A DNA stretch of 64,000 nt from Chrysophaeum taylorii (taxonomy: Eukaryota > Sar > Pelagophyceae > Pelagomonadales > Pelagomonadaceae), in assembly GCA_029834535.1 (NCBI GenBank), contig JAQMWT010000523.1, positions 1-64,000 of the forward strand, in the 5' to 3' direction. Position numbers and translations under genes: made by a program. The notes beneath the pieces are model-generated. The model was not told the DNA's origin. It ran no database searches and worked only from the letters and a program-made list of their open reading frames with translations. Positions 49,658-57,900 of the stretch are shown here, one piece after another; positions within the stretch are counted from its first letter, which is position 1; every line of letters begins with the position of its first letter.

Positions 49658-50212
49658 CTAGATGCGGAAGAGGGAGGCGCGGTGGCGGACAGCGCCGTGG
49701 GCCCGGCGCTGCATCTTGGCGATGAGGTCGAGTAGGTTGCGGGGGCCGTTGTCGGGGTCGAATTTGGGGTCGATGTGGAGGAGGTGGCCGCGGCGCGAGA
49801 TGACGAAGGTCATGCGCGCCGCGCTCGAGCAGTCGGTTCGCTTGCAGGCGCCAAAGGCCTCGACGACGCGGGCGTTTGGATCGCTGATGAGCGGAAAGGA
49901 GAAACTGTGGTCGGTAGCGAATTTTAGGTTAAAGTCGACGTCGTCCGTCGAGCAGCCGGCGATACCGTAGCCGAGGTCCGAGAAGTTCCGAGCGAGGGAC
50001 TCGAAGTTCTCGCCCTCCCTCGTTCAGCCCGAGGTGCCCGCTCTTGGGTAAAACCAAAGGACGAGACCCCGGCCGCGGAACGAGGCGTCGGTGACGGTGC
50101 GGCCGAGGTGCGTGGTGGCCCGGAAGGCGGGGACCTGGTCGCCGACGCGCACGGCGGCCGCGAGGGGTGCGAGGAGAGCGTACCACATAGTTAGTGTCCA
50201 CCAACGGACCAC
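49658..50212 (-). CDS. Selenocysteine peroxiredoxin (PrxQ/BCP-like), TGA at residue 63
   Basis: Read from the ATG at 50212 the frame runs MVRWWTLTMWYALLAPLAAA (signal-like), then RVGDQVPAFRATTHLGRTVT, then LVLWFYPRAGTSG, and meets TGA (50024-50026) exactly where the peroxidatic Cys of PrxQ/BCP lies (family pattern YP...TPGCT). After TGA the same frame continues without interruption to TAG at 49658 with peroxiredoxin sequence: TREGENFESLARNFSDLGYG, GCSTDDVDFNLKFATDHSFS, FPLISDPNARVVEAFG, ARMTFVISRRGHLLHID. Total 184 residues. The enzyme should reduce peroxides using Sec63. The PrxQ-type resolving Cys at +5 is absent; other cysteines (GCS, GACKRTDC) could serve. A SECIS element is expected in the 245-bp 3' flank but I could not identify one by eye. 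Confidence 0.85.
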
Positions 50213-50332
50213 CTCAGTCAGTCGACGGACCCAGCCACATCCTTCACGCTCCCCCCCCCCCTTAGCAGTCAGTCAGTCAGTCGACGGACCGACTCGAAGA
50301 GGGACTTGAGATATTTATTTATTTATTTATTG
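50213..50332. promoter_or_regulatory. 120-bp divergent spacer with a mobile-element tail
   Basis: Separates the start codons of the selenoprotein and the CK1-like kinase. About half is a non-LTR-like 3' tail (50219-50290), so the shared promoter region seems to be partly transposon-derived. Confidence 0.45.
50219..50290 (+). mobile_element. Non-LTR 3'-tail relative, opposite orientation
   Basis: CACATCCTTCACGCTCCCCC then CCTTAGCAGTCAGTCAGTC is the reverse complement of the 3' end seen at 34396 and 35547 (GACTGCTAAGAGGGGG..GAGCATGAAGGATGTG), with an AGTC-type tail instead of TCTG. Only the tail is present. Confidence 0.55.
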
Positions 50333-52003
50333 ATGCGGGGCAGCTGCGAGGCTCTGGAACGGAAGATAGGTGAGGGGCTCGTGCTGTGCGAAGGTCGGTT
50401 CCGCGTCGGGGCGCTCCTCGCCCGGGGAGCGACGGGCGTGATCCACCGCGGGGAGTGGGTGTTGGAGGGGGTATCCAAGGCGGCCGTCCTCAAGTTCGAG
50501 TCGTGCGGCGCGAAGAAGCGGCAGATGCAGAACGAGGTGGCGGTGTACCGGTCCCTGCCAAGGCCGTCCTTGGGATTTCCGGCGCACGAGTTCGAGGTCT
50601 TTAGCATAAACTCGGAGAGCGTTAACGTGCTGGCGATGGAGGACGTGGGCATCGACGTGGTCGCTCACGTCGAGCGCGCGGGGCCGGCCCCCGCGCTGGC
50701 GGCGCGGGCCCTCGCGGCGCGGTTGGTGGGGCTCGTGAAGACGCTGCACGAGGCGGGGTTCGCGCACCGCGATCTCAAGCCGCAGAACGTGTGTCTGAAG
50801 AGCGCGAACGCTTCGCTTATCGACTTTGGTCTCGCCTCTCCTTGGACGGCGACAGAAAGAGTCGCGCCCCGGAAACACATCGGGAGCTTTAAATTTTGGA
50901 GCGTGCACGCGCACGAGGCGCCCGCCGAGCTGGCGACGCGACGGTGCGACCTCGAGGCGGCGGCCTACGTCGCTTTATTCGCGCTCCGAGGCGCGCTCCC
51001 TTGGGACGCGTGCGACGACGAACGATCGGTCTATCGCGCCAAGTTGCGGGTTCCGCCGGACGAATTGTTTGGCGACAAGGTGTTGGGGGCCTTTTTGGCG
51101 CGGTGCCGCAAGCTGGGCCCCTCGTCGCACCCGGATTACGACGCTCTCGAAGCGATGCTCCTTCCGGGCACTTTAGACGCCTGGCACGAGTGGGCCTTGA
51201 TCGACGTCGAGGAGCGCCTCCGCGCCGCGGAACGTCGCCTGACCGACTCGCTCAAGGCCTTGCCGCCCCGCAAGCGCCTCCGCTTCAGCGACGACGTCTG
51301 GGTCATCGAGGGCGCGGCCTCCTCTTCTTCTTCTTCAGAAGAAGAAGAAGCGGAGGGGATCGCGGGCTCGACGCTCGCGCGCCTCAAGCCGCACCTGAGA
51401 AACGAGAAACGCTTCGACGGGGCCGCCGCGCTGTTCGCCAAGCTCCTGGCGACCACCGATATCGGCACGCAGGACGCGCGGGCGGTGAGGGACGCGCTCG
51501 CCTATGCCCTCGCTGGCGGAAAAATCCATCAGCGTCGCGACGCCTTCCGCGCGCTCTTCGACGCCGCGCTCGAGAAACCGCTCGCCGACGCCCGCCTCAT
51601 GGGCGATGTCGGCCTCTGGGCGTGCTCGGCCTCGGCCTTCAACCTTCTCCTCGACGCGTCGCCTTCGCCAGCCAACCTAAGACTGGACGAGCGAACCGCG
51701 CCGCGAGTAGCGACGACGCTCCGGAACGCGCTCCGCTTCGTCCAAGCCGCCGCGCGACTCGGACACTTTCCCCACAAAACTCGCGACGACGACCCCGCCC
51801 CCGCCCTCTTCGCCGCCCGGGCCTTCGACTGCCTCGTCGCCCTCGCCGACGTCTACAAGCGCGACTGGGCACCCAAGCCCGCGATCCTCGCCTGCCTCGA
51901 CGCCGCCAGGACTACCTGCGCCCCCGTCTTCAACAAGAACCAACTCCATCGACGCAAAATCGACCTCCTCGCCTCCACGCTCCGAGCAACCTCCCCCTCA
52001 TAA
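50333..52003 (+). CDS. CK1-like protein kinase
   Basis: A frame of about 556 residues from the ATG giving MRGSCEALERKIGEGL; the frame is open 27 bp further upstream but without ATG. Kinase features: glycine-rich loop ALLARGATGVIHRGEW, Lys in AVLKFES, catalytic loop HRDLKPQN, metal motif IDFGLAS, then RKHIGSFKFWSVHAHEA and WDACDDE typical of casein-kinase-1/VRK-type kinases. The kinase domain is followed by KALPPRKRLRFSDDVWVI, a Ser/Glu run and a ~200-residue helical C-terminal region of unknown fold. It phosphorylates Ser/Thr; targets are unknown. Confidence 0.82.
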   Translation: MRGSCEALERKIGEGLVLCEGRFRVGALLARGATGVIHRGEWVLEGVSKAAVLKFESCGAKKRQMQNEVAVYRSLPRPSLGFPAHEFEVFSINSESVNVLAMEDVGIDVVAHVERAGPAPALAARALAARLVGLVKTLHEAGFAHRDLKPQNVCLKSANASLIDFGLASPWTATERVAPRKHIGSFKFWSVHAHEAPAELATRRCDLEAAAYVALFALRGALPWDACDDERSVYRAKLRVPPDELFGDKVLGAFLARCRKLGPSSHPDYDALEAMLLPGTLDAWHEWALIDVEERLRAAERRLTDSLKALPPRKRLRFSDDVWVIEGAASSSSSSEEEEAEGIAGSTLARLKPHLRNEKRFDGAAALFAKLLATTDIGTQDARAVRDALAYALAGGKIHQRRDAFRALFDAALEKPLADARLMGDVGLWACSASAFNLLLDASPSPANLRLDERTAPRVATTLRNALRFVQAAARLGHFPHKTRDDDPAPALFAARAFDCLVALADVYKRDWAPKPAILACLDAARTTCAPVFNKNQLHRRKIDLLASTLRATSPS

Positions 52004-53270
52004 TTATGGTGTGCTGCCCGTCCCCCGTCTGCCTTTCTCTTCTTCTCGCGCCGGCGGCAAAGGGCGGCGGCGGCAAAGGGCGGCGGCGGCGCTTGTACGT
52101 ATATATCCAGGCGACGGCGGCGGCTTTTTCTTATTATCATGCTCCCTATTACTATCATCATTAGCCCTCTCTCTGGGGGCGCTATATAAATCACATATAT
52201 CCTTTCCACGGAGGCACTCTCATCACGCGAGACAACCTCGATCCGTAAAATCGGCGCTTGCTCACCACTACTACTTGGGCTCTATATTATGCGGCGGCGG
52301 CGGCGGCGGCGGCTCGTATCCCAGCATCCTGGTCCGTGATTGATCACCTGCTCACGCACCCTCCTGAGAGGAGGAAGCGTGCGACGAGGCACCCGGTTAT
52401 CCACAAGGTGCTGCTGTGTTCTGGGGATTGATTTGAGGCATCGACCAACTCGAGGTCTTCAACAACAAGTGAGGAGCTCGCATTGGCAGGTACCCGTGTA
52501 GACCGGATTGGCGTTGTGCCGTCCTCAAAACCGATGCGCTCATATCCTGGTGCGCACCTGATGGTGGCCGCCTCGTGGCCTTCCTCCAGTGAACGCGGGA
52601 GAGTCCGTTGTGCGAACGAAGAGCCAGATCGACGTTCGGGGGCGTCCATGGGCGAGCGTGTGAAATTTAGGATCGTCCCTATTTTTTTTCGCAGTTCGTA
52701 GTAGTAGTTATCGACGGCGAGCCGTAGTGCTTCTTCCCGGCCCAGTTGCGCTGTAGATCTTCCAGGGGAAGGCGGTTTCTGCAGATCGTCAGCAACTTTG
52801 GTGGTGCACCATCGGTTGCATGCATACAGTACTCGTGAGATGGCTTTTTTTTTGTGATTTGTGTTCTATCCATGGGCAAGCTTTTTCTGGTCGCTAAACA
52901 CGAGTTTTCTTTCCGGAGGGAACCATCAAGGGCGCCATGACAACGAGCGGGAAAAACAATGCAAGCCTCTCTCTGGACGTGTGGCGTCAGGTTTCCTTTT
53001 GCCGAAGGAACGGCGTTCGCCGCACATCGAGACTTCCCATCTTTTTCAACGGATTTATTTTTTGATCAGACGGGCCGTAAAACCATTTCTTCTAAGCTCC
53101 AGAGTCCAGAGAGTCCTCGCGCCTCGAGGAGGAGTAGTTCGCACGCATCGGAAGATGGGCCTCGAATATGGCACGACGCGGGGGGGGTGTCTTCCAGCTC
53201 GAGCAGCAGGGTACCCGCGCGGCGGTTGTTCGTGATCACCCGGCAGTTTTAGGAGATGTATCCCATAGCT

Positions 53271-53365
53271 GAGGGAGGGAGGGAGGGAGGGAGGGAGGGA
53301 GGGAGGGAGAGAGAGAGGGAGGGAGGGAGGGAGGGAGGGAGGGAGGGAGGGAGGGAGGGAGGGAG
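53271..53365 (+). repeat. (GGGA)n microsatellite
   Basis: About 95 bp of GGGA units with one GAGAGAGA interruption near 53309-53317. Confidence 0.9.
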
Positions 53366-53420
53366 AACGCAGGGAGAACGCAGGGAGAACGCAGGGAGAA
53401 CGCAGGGAGAACGCAAGGAG
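53366..53420 (+). repeat. 11-bp minisatellite, five units
   Basis: Five tandem copies of AACGCAGGGAG (the last is AACGCAAGGAG), starting directly at the end of the GGGA array and sharing its GGGAG core. Confidence 0.9.
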
Positions 53421-53502
53421 AAGAAAGATGCGACTTTATGGAGTTTATGTGCTTCACAACGGGTGGGGCCGGCCCCCGTCGCGCGATCGCGATCGAGGCG
53501 TG

Positions 53503-54816
53503 CTAGGAAGAGAAAGGAAGGCGGCGCGCGAGACCGTCTCCGATCATAAAGGCGGCGAGGGCGAGCTGCAGGAGGAGCGTCGCGCGGCCGCCGGGGGCTT
53601 TGATGACAGGGTTGTGGCTCGGGGAGGCTCGGAGCTTCCAGACGGCGAGGGCCGGGAAGAGGCCGAAGAGCGTGGTGATGCCAAAGGTGCCCGCGAGGTC
53701 GAGGGCGACCATGAAGGCGTTGGGCTCGACGATGGCGAAGAAGAGCGGTGGGGCGAGGACACCGAGGGTAACGCAGAGATGTTGCCGAGGGGTCTGTTGG
53801 TCGGCGGGGCCGACGTCGCAGATGTCGGATATAAAGGACTGGAGTCCGAAGAAGAGTCCGATCGCCGACGTGATGATTGCGAACTGCGAGAAGATCTGAA
53901 CGGCCGCGCCGAGGGCCGGCGAGTTTGTGGTCGCGCGGAGGGCGGCGAGGGGGTTGGCGATAGAGGTAGCGTCGGCAGCGACGGCTCCGATGACGACGGC
54001 GTTCCAGACGAGGAACATGGCGAGGGGGACCGCGGATCCCCCTAAAAGCGCGGTGGCGACGAGTCTCGGGTCGCCATCGAGCTTGTCGACGACGTAGGGG
54101 ACGACGGTGTGGTAGACGAGGGAAAGGACGCAGATCGGAAGCGCTCGGGGCGCCGCGCTCCAGTTAGCCCGCGAGAAGCGCGCCGGGACGATCGTGGGAG
54201 CCCCTACCGCGATGATCGCCGCGAAGGCGGCAACCACGAGGGCCACGAAGACGTTGTTGCTCGCGTCGATAAGCGCGGGCGAGCCAAACTCGAGGAGCGC
54301 GCCGAGCGCGGTCGCGAAGAGCGCGGGCGGAGGTACGCCAAAGGTCCGCGGCGGCGCGCACAACGCCCCGCCCTCGGCGACGTAGGCGACCATGAGCGAA
54401 TAGCAGACAAAGCCAAACGCGGCCGTCGCGATTAGCTTTGGCACGGGGCCGAGGACCTCTCCCATCGTCGCGACGAAACCGAGGGGGCGTGCTGGCGAGA
54501 CCGCTTGCGTTGCCTCGGCGATCAGGAGTCCTGCCATCGACGCGAAGGCCCAGGCGACCCCGAGCGTCACCGAGGACGGCACGAGGCCGCTCGCGTGGGT
54601 CACCGACGGCAGGGCGAGGATGCCCGCACCGATCGTCGTGCCGGCGACCAGCAGCGCTGCGCTGAGGGCGCCCTTTTTCTTCGTGCGGGGGGGCGGCGTT
54701 AGAATCGGAGGTGCCCTCCCGCCGCGGGTTCCGATCGCCGCGCCGCGACCGCGACGCGGCGTCGCCTCGCCCAACTTGCAGGCGATCGCGGCGACCACCA
54801 GTCCTCGCCACGTCAT
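53503..54816 (-). CDS. HAAAP-type (tyrosine/tryptophan permease-like) transporter
   Basis: A 438-residue frame from the ATG at 54816 (MTWRGLVVAAIACKLGEATP, which may be a targeting peptide). The open frame reaches further upstream to 55659, but that part lies antisense to the myosin gene. After a proline-rich linker comes ALLVAGTTIGAGILALPSVT, the substrate/sodium-site signature of the hydroxy/aromatic amino acid permease family (TyrP, Mtr), and about eleven hydrophobic helices (for example FGFVCYSLMVAYVAEGGAL, LPICVLSLVYHTVVPYVVD, IITSAIGLFFGLQSFISDI). It probably moves aromatic amino acids across a membrane, perhaps the plastid envelope given the N-terminal extension (inference). Confidence 0.85.
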   Translation of the reverse strand: MTWRGLVVAAIACKLGEATPRRGRGAAIGTRGGRAPPILTPPPRTKKKGALSAALLVAGTTIGAGILALPSVTHASGLVPSSVTLGVAWAFASMAGLLIAEATQAVSPARPLGFVATMGEVLGPVPKLIATAAFGFVCYSLMVAYVAEGGALCAPPRTFGVPPPALFATALGALLEFGSPALIDASNNVFVALVVAAFAAIIAVGAPTIVPARFSRANWSAAPRALPICVLSLVYHTVVPYVVDKLDGDPRLVATALLGGSAVPLAMFLVWNAVVIGAVAADATSIANPLAALRATTNSPALGAAVQIFSQFAIITSAIGLFFGLQSFISDICDVGPADQQTPRQHLCVTLGVLAPPLFFAIVEPNAFMVALDLAGTFGITTLFGLFPALAVWKLRASPSHNPVIKAPGGRATLLLQLALAAFMIGDGLARRLPFSS

Positions 54817-54974
54817 GTTTGTATCTTCGTGACGTCGGTGGGCGCAATCCACATATTGTAATATATCTTGATGACGGATCGGGCGCTCGAATATCCATCC
54901 AGTCGGCAGCAGGCAGGCACTCGCATGATGATGATGATGACGACGACGAGTATGGTGGTAGTACAACGAGAGAA

Positions 54975-57900
54975 TCAGGCGAGAAACCTGGAGAAGCGAC
55001 GCGTGGTCGTCCTCGAGGAGTCGCGCTTTCCCGATGAGGATTCCCGGGTGATGGCCTCGAAGAGGAAGCGCTTGGTGACGGGATCCTGGAGGGGCGCCCA
55101 GCCGCGGGCGTCGCTGAGCTTGAAGAAGGTGGCGTTTTGGTCGGGGGGGTGAGAGGCGTTGGGGGCGTGCGTGAACTGCGCGATCATCTCGAACTGCTCG
55201 CCGCAGATGGCGGCCTCGTCGCAGCGCTGGGCCCGGTGCGAGGGACCGCGGAGAAGCGGGACGGGGAGGGCTCCGCGGAAGAGGCGGTACTTGGTGGGCT
55301 TGTTGTCGTCGGGGAGCTTCCACTCGCCGGGCGCGGGCCCGAAGTTGGGCGCGCCCGAGGTCTCGTCGTGCCAGGGCGTCCAGCCCCAGTCGGCGAGTCG
55401 GACGAAGGCCTTGCCGTCGACTTGAAGGCGGCGCGAGGCTTCGCAGACGTCGCCGGGTTTGAGGCGCTGGCCCGTGAGCGGGGCGTCGGGGGCCGCGTGC
55501 GTGCGGACCTCGAGGGGCGCGTCCGCGTGATCGAGGACGCGCACGAAGTCGTGGTCGTCGCGCGCGGTCGTCGCGGCGGAGTCGTCGTCTCGGTCGATCG
55601 ACGCCGCGCGGTCGTCCGCGCGGAGGGAAATGATGTGGGCGTTGATGGCGGCGATCCACTCGGCCATGTCGCGCTCGTCGGGCGCGACGAGGAACCAGGA
55701 GAGCTGGTTGGTCGTGACGCAGAAACAGTTCTCGGTGTCCGTGAAGGAGGTGATGCTCGCGGCCTCGAGCGTCATGACCTTCTCTTTACCCTTTTTTCCC
55801 TTGTCGCCGCCGCGCGCGTGGGCGTGCGCCTTCTTCTCGTAGTACTCGAGGTACGAGTCCTCCAACACGAACCACCGCGGCTTCCAGCGGCTCGTCCACT
55901 TGCCCTGCTTCATGAGATAGCCTTCTCTCTTTTGGGACGCGAGCGCCGCGAGCGCCGATATGCTGTAGGCGGCGCCGCGCCCGGGCGGCGCGGGCGGCGC
56001 GTCGGGCAGAGCCGCGTCGGGCAGAGCTACGTCGGCCCCCGACAGCGACCGCCGCTTGATCGACGTGCGCCGCGACAGGTCGTCCGCCGGCGGGACGGAC
56101 GGAGTCGGAGTAGTCCCGAACCGCGTCGACGACCGCGCGGGCATCGTCGGCGGTTCCCACTGGGTCTCGCCCGTCACGGTGTTAAAGTAGTAGTAGAGCC
56201 CGTAGTTGTCGTCCCAATGCGCCTCCCACCCCGGCGGCGTGATCTGGTTGTTGTTGTCGTCGGAGTCCTGCTCTTCGTCGATCGGTGAGAGACTCGGAGG
56301 TCGCTCGTCTTCGAGCGACGCGGCGACCGTCGAGGGGTCGAGCCGCATCGACCGGGACGAGGCGCGCGATGCCTCGGCCGGCGGTCCCGCCGCCGCCGGG
56401 AGCCCCCCCTCTTTTTTCTTCGGCGGCGGCGGCGGCGGACGCCGATCTTGCACTACGTCCTCCGCGGACTTGACGGCTGCCGCGTCCAGGACCCGGAGCG
56501 CGTCGAAGATCTTGCTCGCTTCGTCGCAGGCGGCCGTCGCCCTGGTTTCGGCGTCGCCGAGGGAACGCGTCGCGTCGACGAGCTGGGCCTCGCTCGCGCG
56601 CGCCGCCTCGAGGAGCTCGTCCACGCTCCGGGCCTCGCGACGCGCTTCGTCCGAAAGCGACGCGGCCAACGCGAGGGCGTGCTTCGCGTCCGAGAGCCGG
56701 AGTCGCGCCGCCGCGTTGCACGCCGCGTCGGCGGCCGCGTTTGCTCTGGCCAGGATGCTCTGCTTGTTGGCGCCGTCCCCGAGGTGCGAGGTCTTGTCCC
56801 AGGCCTCCACCCGCGCGGCGTCTCCTTCCTTCGCGACGGGTTCGATGCGCGCGAGGGTCGCGGACGCATCGTCGGCGGCTCTCGTGGCCGCCTCGCACGC
56901 GGCCGCCAGGCGCGCCCGGAGCTCCTCGGCCTCCTCGCCCCCAGACGACGACGCAGCAGCAGCAGCAGCAGCAGAAGAAGAAGCTTGGCGGCGGTAGCGC
57001 GCCGCGTCGTCGGCGCACCTCTTGGCGACGTCGGCCGCGCGCCGCGAGCCCGAAGCCGAGCCGAGGCGCTTGAAGAGGTCGTCGTCCGCGTCGCGGCGGG
57101 CCTGAAAGTCGCGGAGCGCGTCGTCGGCTTCCGAGGCCGCGCGGCTCGCTTCGGCCGCGCACTCGCGCGCCTCCGCGGCGCACCGGCGGGCTTCGCCGGC
57201 CGACTCCTTGGCTTCCTCGAGACGACGCTCGATCTCGGCGGCCTTCTCGGGGTCGGCGGCGGGGTCGAAGGCGAGGACGGCGTGCACGACCCCGAGGGCC
57301 GAGGCCGGGAAGAAGACGCGCGTCTTGCCGAGGCGGTACGAGTCGGCGGGAACGTCGAAGGCCGCGAGCGCGCAGGCGACGACTGTCTCGTTGGACTCGC
57401 CGGCGAGAATGTCGCGCGCGCTCGCGGGAAGTTTGTCGAATATGTCGTCGTAGGATACGCGCGTCGGGAGCCCGACCTTGAGGACCTCGCAGGCGGCGAG
57501 GAGCCCGAGGGCGCGCAGCTGGGAGCAGAAGGTGCCCGCGTCGATCACGCCCGGAACCATCTTCGGGGTCGGCTTGACGCATCGAACGAACGCCGAGTCC
57601 GTCGTCTTGAGGGTCTCGCGGAGCTTGCTCATCGACGCGCAAAACCCCCCCGCGACACTCTGAAGCTGCTGCTGCTTCTTCGTCGTTGTGTTCACCCCCG
57701 CCGCGACGACGCGGCGCACTAGGTCCGATTCCGTGTGAGAAGCGACGAGGTCCGAAACGCCGTCGGGCACCGAATCGACGTTCGCCTCCGTCCACGACGA
57801 GGACGACGCGACCGTATACCCCACGATTTGGGCGTAGTGGTGCACGTGGAAGATCGACTTCTTGTCCTTTGGGTGCGTCCTCGCGAGCGACGCGTGCCTG

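Larger units (their letters stand above)
52004..53502. other. Convergent spacer with two simple-repeat arrays
   Basis: No supported gene in 1.5 kb. It holds GGCGGC runs (52060-52125, 52290-52312), then (GGGA)n at 53271-53365 and an 11-bp minisatellite (53366-53420). Short frames lack recognisable domains. Confidence 0.5.

Noticed and set aside
54817-55659. N-terminal extension of the transporter frame up to 55659
   Set aside because: It is antisense-frame sequence of the myosin 3' end, Arg/Pro-rich, without membrane segments; the ATG at 54816 gives a normal family protein.
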